Part shown: in pieces, positions 8,135-17,115 of the stretch
Position numbering within the stretch: the first letter of the stretch is position 1
Layout of the letters: each line of letters starts with the position of its first letter
DNA from: Mycolicibacterium neworleansense
GTDB taxonomy: Bacteria > Actinomycetota > Actinomycetes > Mycobacteriales > Mycobacteriaceae
Assembly (NCBI RefSeq): GCF_001245615.1
Contig: NZ_CWKH01000001.1
Span: forward strand, 2,666,001-2,730,000
Direction: 5' to 3'
DNA: 64,000 nt
The notes under the pieces: model-generated
The model's input: only the letters and a program-made list of their open reading frames with translations
Databases searched by the model: none
What the model was told of the DNA's origin: nothing
Made by a program: the position numbers and the translations under genes

Positions 8135-9747
8135 CGCTGTCTCCGAACCACGTACGGGCCGATGGCCAGCATGTCGATCGGCGCAGACCCGAAGCACTCC
8201 AACGCATCTCGAGGACTGTCGACCATCGGCCGCCCGGCGGTGTTGAAGCTGGTGTTGACGATTACCGGGACTCCGGTGCGCTCGGCGAAGGATCCGATCG
8301 TGGCGTGCATGAGTTCATCGGCGCGATCGACGGTCTGGATACGCGCGGTTCCGTCTACGTGGGTGACCGCGGGAATCCGGGCTTGCCAATCAGGTGCGAC
8401 ATCGTGCACGAAGAGCATGTAAGGGCTGGGAATCGGCCCGCCGGAGAAGATCTCGGCGGCCCACTCGGCCAGAACCATCGGCGCCACCGGGCGGAACTCC
8501 TCGCGGCCCTTCACCGCGTTCAGCCGTTCAAGATTCTGCTTGTTGCGGGGATCGGCGAGCAGCGAACGTCGGCCCAGCGCACGGGGTCCGAACTCCGATC
8601 GTCCCTGGAACCAGCCCACCACCTGGTCCTGGGCCAGTGCCTCGCCGACCACCGCGGCCAGGTTGCGCGGACGCTCGTGGGGTACGGCAGCCTCCACCAG
8701 CACCGCTCCGATCTCATCGTCAGACCAACCGCGGCCCAGTGCTGCCGAAGCCATCGGGGTGATCGGCTCGCCGGCCTCGGCGGCCAGCGACAGCGCCGCG
8801 CCCAGTGCGGTCCCGGAGTCCCCGGCCGCCGGCTGAACCCAGATGTCCCGGAAGAGCCCGCTGCGGTGCAGTGCCGAGTTGGCCACGCAGTTGAGGGCCA
8901 CTCCCCCGGCCAGACAAAGGTTCTCGTGATCGGTGCGAGCGCGTAGCCAGCGGACCAGGTCGAGCAGAACTTCCTCCAGCACCAGTTGCACACTGCATGC
9001 CAAATCCACCCGATGGTCCCAGTCGGAGCCGAACGCCGACCACGCCACGGGTTTTGTGCGAAAGCCGCCATCACCGGTGGCGTAGATCAGGTCGCGGAAC
9101 TGGTCGGCGAACCGCGGAGTCCCGTAGGACGCCATGGCCATCACCTTGTATTCGTCGCTGGAACGTTTGAAACCCAGGTGCTGGGTGGGGTCCTCATACA
9201 GCAGACCCAGCGAATGCGGGAGCGACTGGGTGGCCAGCACGTCGAGCTTGCGGTCGGTGTACTCGCCGGCCAGCATCGACGTGCGTTCTCCGCGGCCGTC
9301 GACCACGAGCACCGCGCAGTCCGGATGCGGAGAGGCCAGGGCGCTCGACGCCGCGTGCGCCACATGGTGGCGGACGAATCGGAACGCCGACGGATCCAAT
9401 CCGGGCAGGGCCGACTGCAGGAATCGCGGCGCCCGTTCGGCGTACAGGGTTCGCAGGTACTCCCAGTCCCGATCCAGGCCCGCGGTATCGGTGCTGTCGA
9501 GACCGTCCATCAGCCGGGGATCGTAGGAGTAACCGACCGCATCGATATCCGACGGCGCCAAACCCGCCTGCTGCAGGCACCATCGCGCCGACTGCACCGG
9601 CAGTTCCCAGGTGGAAAAGGCAACCGCCTCTTTTCCGTGCTTGCGCCGGGAGAACCGCTCCTCCTCGGCAGCTGCCACCACCTCCCCATCGACGACGAGC
9701 GCGGCAGCCGGGTCGTGGAAGACCGCATTGATTCCGAGTATCCGCAC
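8131..9747 (-). CDS. O-carbamoyltransferase (NodU/CmcH family)
   Basis: A 538-residue carbamoyltransferase. The N-terminal part is a Kae1/TobZ-like ATPase fold, with ILGINAVFHDPAAALV and later RFVRHHVAHAASSAL, which carries metal-binding histidines. The C-terminal NodU/CmcH domain has WFQGRSEFGPRALGRRSLLA and VNTSFNTAGRPMVDSP. Family members move a carbamoyl group from carbamoyl phosphate, via carbamoyl adenylate, to a hydroxyl of a sugar or antibiotic. A sugar acceptor is inferred from the cluster. Start is GTG 9747 behind TAGGAG; longer versions would run into the neighbouring decarboxylase gene. The 10-bp gap to that gene suggests one operon. Confidence 0.9.
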   Translation of the reverse strand: MRILGINAVFHDPAAALVVDGEVVAAAEEERFSRRKHGKEAVAFSTWELPVQSARWCLQQAGLAPSDIDAVGYSYDPRLMDGLDSTDTAGLDRDWEYLRTLYAERAPRFLQSALPGLDPSAFRFVRHHVAHAASSALASPHPDCAVLVVDGRGERTSMLAGEYTDRKLDVLATQSLPHSLGLLYEDPTQHLGFKRSSDEYKVMAMASYGTPRFADQFRDLIYATGDGGFRTKPVAWSAFGSDWDHRVDLACSVQLVLEEVLLDLVRWLRARTDHENLCLAGGVALNCVANSALHRSGLFRDIWVQPAAGDSGTALGAALSLAAEAGEPITPMASAALGRGWSDDEIGAVLVEAAVPHERPRNLAAVVGEALAQDQVVGWFQGRSEFGPRALGRRSLLADPRNKQNLERLNAVKGREEFRPVAPMVLAEWAAEIFSGGPIPSPYMLFVHDVAPDWQARIPAVTHVDGTARIQTVDRADELMHATIGSFAERTGVPVIVNTSFNTAGRPMVDSPRDALECFGSAPIDMLAIGPYVVRRQR

Positions 9748-9757
9748 GTGATTTCTC

Positions 9758-10702
9758 CTAAAACCCTTGCTGGGCAAACCATTCGAGTGTGTCGGCGAGG
9801 CCCTGTCGGCAATCGACGGCCGGCTGCCAGCCGAGCTTCTGGTGTGCCTCCGTGATGTCGGGACAGCGTCGTTGCGGATCATCGGCGACCGCTGGAACGA
9901 ACCGGATCGGCGAATCACTGTCGGCCAGATCCCGGATGGTTTCCGCGATCTCGAGCACCGACAGTTCGCGGGGGTTTCCGATGTTGATCGGACCGGCGCA
10001 GTCGGTACGGGCCAAGGCCAGCAAGGCCTCGACGGTGTCGTCGACGTAGCACAGCGACCGGGTTTGACGACCGGTTCCGTGTACGGTGATCGGTTCTCCG
10101 GCCAGCGCCTGGCGGCAGAACGTCGGCACGATGCGCCCGTCGTTCCCGCGCATGCGCGGGCCATAGGTATTGAACAACCGGGCGATGGCGGTGTCCGTCG
10201 AACGTTCACCGCGGTAGGCGGACGTCAGCGCCTCGGCGAACCGCTTGGACTCGTCGTACATGCTGCGCGGACCGACCGGATTGACGTTGCCCCAATAGGT
10301 CTCGCGCTGCGGATGCTCCAGGGGGTCTCCGTAGACCTCGCTGGTGGAAGCCAGGACGAACCGGGCACCGCACCGATCGGCTACATCCAGGGCATTGGCC
10401 GTCCCCATCGCGCCGGTGCGCAAGGTCTGCACCGGCATCCGCTGATAGTCCAGCGGGGAGGCCGGTGAGGCCAGATGGAACACGGTATCCACAGCCGGCA
10501 TGTCCGGAAGCGGACAGGTGATGTCGTGGCGGATGAACTGATACCCGCGGTGGCCGGACAGCCATGCGTCCGCACTCGGCGCGCTGGTCGACAGGTCGTC
10601 GACGGCGATCACCTAGACATCGTCGGCGAGCAGTCGCCGGCACAGGTGGCTGCCGAGGAAGCCCCCGCCCCCGGTGACCACAACCCGCTTGAGTTCACGC
10701 AT
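9758..10702 (-). pseudogene. UDP-glucuronate decarboxylase (UDP-xylose synthase), interrupted by in-frame TAG
   Basis: The ATG at 10702 opens a perfect extended-SDR N-terminus (VVVTGGGGFLGSHLCRRLL), but codon 30 is TAG (10613-10615). The frame then continues without interruption for 284 codons. These carry all UXS hallmarks: HLASPASPLDYQRMP, LASTSEVYGDPLEHPQ, YWGNVNPVGPRSMYDESKR with the catalytic Tyr and Lys, and FNTYGPRM...DGR. The enzyme would decarboxylate UDP-glucuronate to UDP-xylose. One base change (for instance from GAG or CAG) explains the stop. A GTG directly follows TAG, so re-initiation is conceivable, but the product would lack the NAD-binding GxxGxxG loop. Nonsense mutation or base-call error; the reading frame is otherwise intact. 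Confidence 0.85.
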
Positions 10703-10742
10703 GCGCGTTTTCCCCACGCCGTAACGGGTAGTTGGCCGGGTT

Positions 10743-11666
10743 ATGACCGAGCTGAACCGCGCCGACGTATCCGACAAGGTCTCGTTCGTGATCGCCAGCC
10801 GAAACCGGGCCGAAGAACTGGCCTCCGTCGTCACCCGGCTGCTCGACACCACCGACTGCCCGATCATCGTGGTGGACAACGGTTCCACGGACGGATCGGT
10901 AACCGCCATGCGGAACATCGCCGCCCAGTCGCCGGATCGGGTCACACTGCTCGAACTCGGTTCCAATCTGGGGGCCGTGGCCCGAAACATCGGTGTGGCG
11001 GCCTGCCGAACGCCGTACGTGGCGTTTTGCGACGACGATTCGTGGTGGGACCCGGACGCTCCGGCGCTCGGCGCACACATCTTCGACCGATACCCGCAGA
11101 CCGCCGTGCTCGCGGCGCGGACCGAGGTCTGGCCGCAGCGCCAGGAAGATCCGCTGGTGCGGCGGCTGGCCGCCAGTCCGCTGGGGCATCGTGCGGACCT
11201 GCCCGGCCCGTCCATCCTGGGCTTTCTGGCCTGTTCGGCCATGGTCCGGAAGTCGGCGTTCCAAGCGGCGGGCGGATTCAGTCACATCCTGCACTTCCGG
11301 GGAGAGGAACAACTGCTCGCACTGGATCTGGCCGCCTCGGGCTGGGAGCTCTGCTACTGCCCGGAGCTGACCGCGGTCCACCAACCGTCGGTGAACCGCC
11401 CCACCAGCGCCGCCCAGGACGCCCGCAGTGTCCGCAACGACGTACTGACCACCTGGCTGCGCCGGCCGCTGCCGCACTGTGTGCGTGCCTCGATCCGCCT
11501 GCTGGGCGCGGCCACCCGCGACGTCGAACATGCCCGCGCAGCGACGGAAGCAGTCATACGGCTGCCTGACGTTCTGACCCATCGCCGGCGTCTGCCGTCC
11601 GCCGTGGAGCACGCTCTGACGGTGCTGGAGCGCGGCGGGCGACTCGACGAGAACAGTCATCACTGA
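10743..11666 (+). CDS. Glycosyltransferase family 2
   Basis: A 307-residue GT-A family 2 transferase, the only plus-strand gene in the glycan cluster. It starts with VSFVIASRNRAEELASVV, followed by IIVVDNGSTDGS and the metal-binding VAFCDDDSWWDP. A conserved acceptor-side segment HFRGEEQLLALDLA matches the ED/GEE catalytic-base position of the family. No transmembrane segments are evident, so it probably acts at the cytosolic membrane face. It is divergent from the decarboxylase (40 bp apart) and converges on the GT4 gene with 5 bp between stops. Donor and acceptor are unknown. Confidence 0.85.
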   Translation: MTELNRADVSDKVSFVIASRNRAEELASVVTRLLDTTDCPIIVVDNGSTDGSVTAMRNIAAQSPDRVTLLELGSNLGAVARNIGVAACRTPYVAFCDDDSWWDPDAPALGAHIFDRYPQTAVLAARTEVWPQRQEDPLVRRLAASPLGHRADLPGPSILGFLACSAMVRKSAFQAAGGFSHILHFRGEEQLLALDLAASGWELCYCPELTAVHQPSVNRPTSAAQDARSVRNDVLTTWLRRPLPHCVRASIRLLGAATRDVEHARAATEAVIRLPDVLTHRRRLPSAVEHALTVLERGGRLDENSHH

Positions 11667-11671
11667 ATCCG

Positions 11672-12895
11672 TCATCCCGACGACACAGTCGTCGCCTGCG
11701 GCGGCAGGTACGCCGCGGGTTCCACCCGTTCGTAGACCCGCAGTGTGTCCGTCGCGATCCGGTCCCACGAATAGCGGGACCGGGCACGGTCACGTCCGGC
11801 GGCACCCAGGCTCTGCCGATGGAAGTCGTCGCGCAGGAGCTCATTGAGCGCATCGGCGAGGAGATCTGGCCGTTTCGGCGGCACCAGCCGCCCGGTGATG
11901 TCGTCCACCACGGTGTCCAACATCCCTCCGACGGCGGAGGCAACCACCGGCACGCCGCACGCCATCGCCTCCAGCGGAACGATGCCGAACGGTTCATACC
12001 ACGGCGTGCACGCCACCACATCCGCCGATCGCAGGACCGCGGGCATGTCCGCGCGATCGACCGCGCCGCACAGCCGCACCCGGTCGGCGACTCCGAGTTC
12101 CTCGGCCAACCGGCGTAGCCGGCACGCCTCGGCGTCGCGCGCCAGCTCAGCTCGCGGTGGACCGCCCACGATGACCAATTCGGTGTTGGGCACGGTGGCC
12201 AGGGCCCTGATCGCGAGGTCGAAACCCTTGCGGGGCACAAACCTACCGACGCTGACGACGCGGTGCGGGGCCCGCCGCCGGTTGCGCGGACCGTCGGGCG
12301 TGAACAGGTCGATATCCACTCCGCAGGGCACCACCGATGTCCGCGTTCGCGACCGCCCGAGCCTCATCAGCTCGAACACCTCGTCGGTGCAGGTGGCCGC
12401 CACCCAGGTGGCGCCCCGGGCCACCATCGCCTCCAGCTTGAGCCGCTCGGCCGGGCTGGTGTCATCGGCACCCTGATGCCGGCGTTTGACCACACCCAGC
12501 GCATGAAAGGTCTGCACCGCAGGCAAATTGAGGTGCCGCGCAGCCAGTTGGCTGGCCACTCCCGACATCCAGAAGTGCGCATGCACCACATCGGGCCGGT
12601 CGTCGGCCCAGTCGGCGTCCAGGAACCTCGCAAACTCGCCCATGTACTGCAGCAGTTCGTCTTTGGGGATGCGTTCAGGCGGCCCGGCCGGTACGTGCAC
12701 CACGGTGTACCCCTCGGGTGTCTTGACCTTGCGGGCCAGTCCGGGATCGTCTCGGCGGGTGTACACGTTGACCTGATGGCCACGTCGGGCCAGGGCCGCC
12801 GACAACGCCGCCACATGCACGTTCTGCCCGCCGGCATCAACACCTCCCAGCGCGGCCAGCGGGCTGGCATGTTCGGAAACCATTGCGATCTTCAT
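11672..12895 (-). CDS. Glycosyltransferase family 4
   Basis: A 407-residue GT-B retaining transferase, similar in layout to MshA and sucrose-synthase-like GT4 enzymes. The N-domain has the glycine loop [19 protein letters not shown] and [15 protein letters not shown]. The C-domain has [19 protein letters not shown] and the nucleotide-sugar E-x7-E motif [18 protein letters not shown]. The ATG at 12895 matches the fold start exactly. It follows the next upstream glycosyltransferase gene by 19 bp and so is probably co-transcribed with it. Substrates cannot be read from the sequence. Confidence 0.87.
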   Translation of the reverse strand: MKIAMVSEHASPLAALGGVDAGGQNVHVAALSAALARRGHQVNVYTRRDDPGLARKVKTPEGYTVVHVPAGPPERIPKDELLQYMGEFARFLDADWADDRPDVVHAHFWMSGVASQLAARHLNLPAVQTFHALGVVKRRHQGADDTSPAERLKLEAMVARGATWVAATCTDEVFELMRLGRSRTRTSVVPCGVDIDLFTPDGPRNRRRAPHRVVSVGRFVPRKGFDLAIRALATVPNTELVIVGGPPRAELARDAEACRLRRLAEELGVADRVRLCGAVDRADMPAVLRSADVVACTPWYEPFGIVPLEAMACGVPVVASAVGGMLDTVVDDITGRLVPPKRPDLLADALNELLRDDFHRQSLGAAGRDRARSRYSWDRIATDTLRVYERVEPAAYLPPQATTVSSG

Positions 12896-12914
12896 TCACT
12901 GCTCCTCTGCCCGC

Positions 12915-13886
12915 TCACGCACACCAGTCCGCGATTGCCAGGTCCCAGTCGTGCTGGAACCGCTCCAGACCGAAATGCGCGAGCGCGTACTCGCGGGCGG
13001 CCTTACCTGCCATGGAGGCAGCCGCCGTATCGGTGACGAATCCCTGCAGCGCGTAGGCCAGCGTCTTGACGTCCGCACTCACGACGCCTGCGTCGGCGCG
13101 GACAACAAGGGGTGCCGCGGTCGACCCCACTGCGACGACCGGCATCCCCAGGAACATCGCCTCGATCAGCGACAGCCCCAGCGACGTCCACCGTGCGGTG
13201 TGCAGATACACCCGTCGACGGGCGATCTGGTGCATCAGCCGTGCGTGCCCCACGTCCCCCTTGCCGCGCACGGTGCCCAGGTGCTCATGCTCGTTGAGCT
13301 CCAGGGTGTCGATACCCCAGACGTCGATGGGTACCGACCGGCTCAATTCGGTGAGCAGGTCGGTGCCGACGGTTCGCCACCGCCGTAACGGTTCGTTGAT
13401 CATCGTGGCTGCCGCAGCTACATCGCCGGTGTAGAGGTTGCCCGGATCGGCGATTCCATGCTGGATGACCCGAGTGGGCGCTGCCCCGCTGTCCCACATC
13501 AGCCGATTGAAGTCGGTGACATGTACCAACAGGATGTCTTTGCGGTCCGCGAGCGGATGCACACTGTCGGATGCGTGGGGCCGCGGTGCGTTGTGTTCCA
13601 CGTAGATGGCGGGCACATCGATGCCGGGTATTCGTCCGAGCCACTCCTCGGTGAGGGCGATCTCCTCAGGCCGTTGGAGCACCACCAGGTCGACATCCTG
13701 ATTCCGGAGTTCGCTGGACGGAATCTCCTGTGCCCCCGGCCAATTGCGTCCGCAAAGACCCCGTCCGTCGGCGTCTCCCGCCTCGTTGACGGGGATCAGG
13801 TAGCGATGCCGGCCGGCCACGAACGACTCCATCCAGGAGCCGTGCACGTGCCACGCGAGCACTGATCGCGGGGGGTCTTGGTTCAT
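12915..13886 (-). CDS. Glycosyltransferase, GT4-like
   Basis: A protein of 323 residues from ATG 13886, resembling GT-B transferases mainly in its C-terminal half. RRRVYLHTARWTSLGLSLIE runs into AMFLGMPVVAV, giving the expected E-x7-G-x-P-V-V arrangement. An N-terminal PAIYVEHNAPRPHA segment is typical of GT4 acceptor domains. A TTG seven codons upstream is the alternative start; no convincing ribosome-binding site separates them. It is the first gene of the minus-strand part of the cluster, with the divergent stress-island operon starting 78 bp away, so its promoter must lie in 13887-13964. Donor and acceptor are unknown. Confidence 0.75.
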   Translation of the reverse strand: MNQDPPRSVLAWHVHGSWMESFVAGRHRYLIPVNEAGDADGRGLCGRNWPGAQEIPSSELRNQDVDLVVLQRPEEIALTEEWLGRIPGIDVPAIYVEHNAPRPHASDSVHPLADRKDILLVHVTDFNRLMWDSGAAPTRVIQHGIADPGNLYTGDVAAAATMINEPLRRWRTVGTDLLTELSRSVPIDVWGIDTLELNEHEHLGTVRGKGDVGHARLMHQIARRRVYLHTARWTSLGLSLIEAMFLGMPVVAVGSTAAPLVVRADAGVVSADVKTLAYALQGFVTDTAAASMAGKAAREYALAHFGLERFQHDWDLAIADWCA

Positions 13887-13929
13887 GGCGCGGAAGTACC
13901 CGGGCAATCGTCACTTAAACACGCGAAGA

Positions 13930-13954
13930 GTTTGATCGAGAACCCATCGGGCTA
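13930..13954 (+). promoter_or_regulatory. Candidate sigma-F-type promoter
   Basis: GTTT, 15 bases, then GGGCTA, ending 10 bases before the ATG at 13965. Mycobacterial sigma-F promoters follow GTTT-N15-17-GGGTA(T/C). This is the first of six such spots between here and 21900. The -10 is one base off consensus and the leader would be very short. Confidence 0.4.
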
Positions 13955-13964
13955 CTCCGCCGGT

Positions 13965-14180
13965 ATGACCCGCGAAGACGTACCCGACGATGTGCCCATC
14001 GTCGATGCGCTCGAACAGGACCGCGAGCCCAGCGAACCGGTTCCCGACGCCGAGGTGCCGGTGACAGACCGTGACGGCCCGCCCCTGGAGGCCGCCGATC
14101 CGGACTGGCAGGAACAGCGCGAGGCAGTCACCGACGATCTCGGACTCGACGAGTTCGACCGCGAATCGCGCGAAGACTGA
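13965..14180 (+). CDS. Small acidic hypothetical protein
   Basis: A 71-residue, strongly acidic protein, rich in Asp, Glu and Pro, with no hydrophobic segment or Cys. It resembles the short DVPxxDAxEQ-type proteins seen in mycobacterial genomes, for which I know no function. The ATG at 13965 is chosen because it lies just behind a sigma-F-like promoter; the upstream extension would run into the divergent glycosyltransferase. The stop is 10 bp before the SDR start, so it heads the operon that continues to 17449. Probably a general-stress protein by context. Confidence 0.65.
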   Translation: MTREDVPDDVPIVDALEQDREPSEPVPDAEVPVTDRDGPPLEAADPDWQEQREAVTDDLGLDEFDRESRED

Positions 14181-14190
14181 GAGGTCACGC

Positions 14191-15039
14191 ATGGAGCCTG
14201 GCAAGGACACGGTCATCAGCTATCCGGGCCACACCGCGGACATGCCGGGACAGCCGCGTGACGAAATGGCCGACTACGTCGGTCGCGGATTGCTCGACGG
14301 TAAACGCGCACTGATCACCGGGGGCGATTCGGGAATCGGCCGGGCGGTGGCGATCGCGTTTGCCAAGGAGGGCGCCGACGTCGCGATCGCCTATCTGGAG
14401 GAACACGACGACGCGATGCACACCGCGTCGCTGGTGGAGCAGGCAGGCCGGCGTTGCCTGCGCCTTCCGGGTGACCTGTCCCACCCCGAACAGTGCCGGG
14501 CCGCGGTCAGCCGCACTGCGGGTGCCCTCGGCGGACTCGACGTGCTGGTGAACAACGTCGCCTACCAATCGCCCACCGAGAGCTTCACCGACATCACCGA
14601 TGAGCAGTGGCGGCACACCTTCGCGGTCAACATCGACAGCTTCTTCCACGTCACCAAGGCGGCCCTGGATCATCTGCCGGACGGCGGCGCCATCATCAAC
14701 ACCGCATCGATAAACGGGCTGCGCGGCAATAAGACCCTGATGGACTATTCGGCGACCAAAGGTGCCGTCATCGCCCTCACCTACTCGCTGGCACAGGCCC
14801 TGGCCGAGCGACGGATCCGCGTCAACTGCGTGGCGCCCGGGCCGGTGTGGACCCCGCTGATACCGGCCACCATGGATTCGGGGCGCGTCGAATCGTTCGG
14901 TGAGCACACACCTTTCAGCCGTGCGGCGCAACCCGATGAGATCGCCCCGTCGTACGTGTTCTTCGCCGCCAACCAGCTCTCGTCGTACTACAGCGGGGAG
15001 GTCCTGGCCCCGTTGGGCGGCGAGACCCTGCCCGGATGA
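14191..15039 (+). CDS. SDR oxidoreductase (YghA / glucose-ribitol dehydrogenase type)
   Basis: A 282-residue SDR with an N-terminal extension ahead of the Rossmann fold (ISYPGHTADMPGQPRDEM), typical of the YghA/GsiB-like stress dehydrogenases. The cofactor motif is ITGGDSGIGRAVA, then VNNVAYQ in the NNAG place, catalytic Ser of INTASINGL and Tyr/Lys of DYSATKGAV, ending with SGEVLAPLGGETLPG. Start ATG 14191 is preceded by GAGAGG. The next gene overlaps by 4 bp (ATGA). Such enzymes are often induced by osmotic or stationary stress. The physiological substrate is not known. Confidence 0.85.
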   Translation: MEPGKDTVISYPGHTADMPGQPRDEMADYVGRGLLDGKRALITGGDSGIGRAVAIAFAKEGADVAIAYLEEHDDAMHTASLVEQAGRRCLRLPGDLSHPEQCRAAVSRTAGALGGLDVLVNNVAYQSPTESFTDITDEQWRHTFAVNIDSFFHVTKAALDHLPDGGAIINTASINGLRGNKTLMDYSATKGAVIALTYSLAQALAERRIRVNCVAPGPVWTPLIPATMDSGRVESFGEHTPFSRAAQPDEIAPSYVFFAANQLSSYYSGEVLAPLGGETLPG

Positions 15040-15524
15040 CGGAGATCGCCATGGCGGGCGAGGCGGACAAGGAAGAAAAAGCGCGGCGAATCCGGGCGGC
15101 GCTGATCGCCGCCCTGCTGGTCGCTGCCGTGGGCCTGCTGCTGACTCGCTGTCCGACCAATCGTGACGGCATGCCCGGGCAGCTGTCGCAGGCCATGGAA
15201 GAGACGGTGGCCGCGGCCCGCAGCGGCGCGTACGCGCTCGACCTTCGAGTACGTGACCGGTCCACGCCACAACTCGTCAGCGTCCAGATCACGGACGCGC
15301 GAGACGAGATGGTCAAGGCCTACAAGGGAATCGCCGACCTGAAAGCCGATGATCCGGTTGATCTGGATCGTCAGCGGTTGCTCACCCAAGCGATGACGAC
15401 GATGATCGGCCAACTCAACGCCGCATCGGCACGGGTCCGCGAAATCGCAGCCGAACCCGAGTTGACGGCGCTGCGTGGCCAACTCCTGGCGTCGGCCGAC
15501 GCACTGGAAACCGGGTACCGCTGA
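15036..15524 (+). CDS. Single-pass membrane hypothetical protein
   Basis: A 162-residue protein with a charged N-terminus (residues 1-20), one transmembrane helix (about 21-37, AALIAALLVAAVGLLLTR) and a mostly helical exported or periplasmic-side domain. The Cys after the helix is preceded by LTR, which does not fit a lipobox, so a lipoprotein is unlikely. It overlaps the SDR stop and the following transporter start (TGATG), so it is tightly coupled to the Nramp-like gene. No family recognised. Confidence 0.7.
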   Translation: MTEIAMAGEADKEEKARRIRAALIAALLVAAVGLLLTRCPTNRDGMPGQLSQAMEETVAAARSGAYALDLRVRDRSTPQLVSVQITDARDEMVKAYKGIADLKADDPVDLDRQRLLTQAMTTMIGQLNAASARVREIAAEPELTALRGQLLASADALETGYR

Positions 15525-16753
15525 TGAAGAAATTCTTCGCGGTGGCCCTGGGGATCCTGACTGCGATCGGCGGGTTCCTCGACATCGGAGACCTGGTGAC
15601 CAATGCCGTGGTCGGTTCCCGGTTCGGCCTGGCGCTGGTCTGGGTGGTGGTGGCCGGCGTGGTAGGCATCTGCTTGTTCGCCGAGATGGCCGGCCGGGTG
15701 GCCGCGGTCAGCGGGCGTGCCACGTTCGAGATCATCCGGGAGCGGCTGGGTCCGCGCACTGCCGCAGCCAATCTGAGCGCCTCGTTCCTGATCAACCTGA
15801 TGACGCTGACAGCTGAGATCGGCGGTGTGGCGCTGGCGCTGCAACTGGCCACCGATGTCGGACGCATGCTCTGGATCCCGGTGGCGGCCGTGGCGGTGTG
15901 GCTGGTGATCTGGCGGGTCAAATTCTCGGTCATGGAGAACACCGCCGGGCTGGCGGGTTTGTGTCTGATCGTATTCGCGGTCGCAGTGTTTGCCCTGCAA
16001 CCGAATTGGGGCGATCTCGCCCATCAGGCGGCGCAGCCGGTGATTCCGGAGTCCGAGTCCTCGGCAACCTACTGGTACTACGCGATCGCACTGTTCGGCG
16101 CCGCGATGACCCCGTACGAGGTGTTCTTCTTCTCCTCCGGAGCAGTGGAAGAGCACTGGAAGACAAAGGATCTCGGGGTGTCACGCCTGAACGTCCTGGT
16201 CGGGTTCCCGCTCGGCGGCATCCTCTCGGTGGCCATCGCCGCCTGCGCAGCCCTGGTTCTACTACCCGGCCAGATCGAGGTGACATCGCTGTCACAGGTG
16301 GTGATGCCAGCGGTCGAGGCGGGCGGCAAACTGGCACTGGCCTTCGCCATCGTGGGCATCGTGGCCGCCACATTCGGTGCGGCCCTTGAGACGACGCTCT
16401 CCAGCGGCTACACGCTGGCGCAGTTCTTCGGATGGCCCTGGGGGAAGTTCCGCCGTCCCGCCGAGGCGTCCCGCTTCCACGTGGTGATGTTCGTGAGCAT
16501 CGTCGTCGGGGCCGCCATCCTGTTCACCGGCGTCGACCCCATCATGGTCACCGAATACTCGGTGGTCTTTTCGGCGATCGCCCTGCCTCTGACCTACCTG
16601 CCCATTCTCATCGTTGCCAACGATCCGGAATACATGGGCGACAAGACGAACGGAAGGTTGCTGAACATGTTCGGCTCGGTATATCTGGTGATAATCGTGA
16701 CCGCCTCGCTGGCCGCCATACCCCTGATGATCGTGACCGGAGCGGGCCAATGA
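15524..16753 (+). CDS. Nramp-superfamily transporter with altered metal-site motifs
   Basis: A 409-residue membrane protein of about 11 predicted helices with the Nramp layout. In helix 1 the canonical DPGN appears as DIGD (GGFLDIGDLVTNAVVG). In helix 6 the canonical MPH becomes TPY (FGAAMTPYEVFFFSSG). The Met that gives classical Nramp proteins their preference for Mn/Fe over Ca/Mg is therefore missing, as in Nramp-related Mg transporters. It starts inside the stop of the preceding gene and overlaps the next by 4 bp. The transported ion is inferred at best; a hard divalent cation is possible. The two following PRC-barrel proteins may regulate it. Confidence 0.8.
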   Translation: MKKFFAVALGILTAIGGFLDIGDLVTNAVVGSRFGLALVWVVVAGVVGICLFAEMAGRVAAVSGRATFEIIRERLGPRTAAANLSASFLINLMTLTAEIGGVALALQLATDVGRMLWIPVAAVAVWLVIWRVKFSVMENTAGLAGLCLIVFAVAVFALQPNWGDLAHQAAQPVIPESESSATYWYYAIALFGAAMTPYEVFFFSSGAVEEHWKTKDLGVSRLNVLVGFPLGGILSVAIAACAALVLLPGQIEVTSLSQVVMPAVEAGGKLALAFAIVGIVAATFGAALETTLSSGYTLAQFFGWPWGKFRRPAEASRFHVVMFVSIVVGAAILFTGVDPIMVTEYSVVFSAIALPLTYLPILIVANDPEYMGDKTNGRLLNMFGSVYLVIIVTASLAAIPLMIVTGAGQ

Positions 16754-17115
16754 GCACCATCGACGCGCGCCTGCACCTACTGGATCGGCAACTGCTCGAC
16801 CACGACGGGGCTCCGGTTGGCATCGTGGACGACCTGGAACTCGATGGCGTCGAGGCCGACGTCGACATCAAACCGGGCAGTCCCCCGCCGCGCGTCACCG
16901 CCATACTCTCCGGGCAGGTGATGATGACCCGCATCCTCGGCGGCGCACCGCCCCGGAAGATGCTGCACGAGATTCCCTGGAAACAAGTCGCTTCGGTCGG
17001 AGTCACGGTGCAGCTGACAGATTCCGAGCTGCCGTCGGATGCGGACTGGGTTGAACGTTGGCTACGCGACCACATCGTTTCCCGAATCCCTGGAGGTCGA
17101 CATGCAGCTGAGTAA
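16750..17115 (+). CDS. PRC-barrel-like protein 1
   Basis: A 121-residue soluble protein starting in the Nramp-like stop (ATGA). Residues 1-35 (ARLHLLDRQLLDHDGAPVGI and the following VDDLELD) have the DxxGxxxGxVxDL pattern of PRC-barrel domains, small beta-barrels found in ribosome maturation factors and membrane regulators. The C-terminal half has no recognised domain. Tight coupling to the transporter suggests an accessory or sensory role, which is inference. Confidence 0.65.
   Translation: MSTIDARLHLLDRQLLDHDGAPVGIVDDLELDGVEADVDIKPGSPPPRVTAILSGQVMMTRILGGAPPRKMLHEIPWKQVASVGVTVQLTDSELPSDADWVERWLRDHIVSRIPGGRHAAE

Noticed and set aside
746..13886. Heptose cluster as Gram-negative contamination
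   Set aside because: GC content, codon use and GTG starts match the flanking mycobacterial genes, and the sequence runs through without a break in style.
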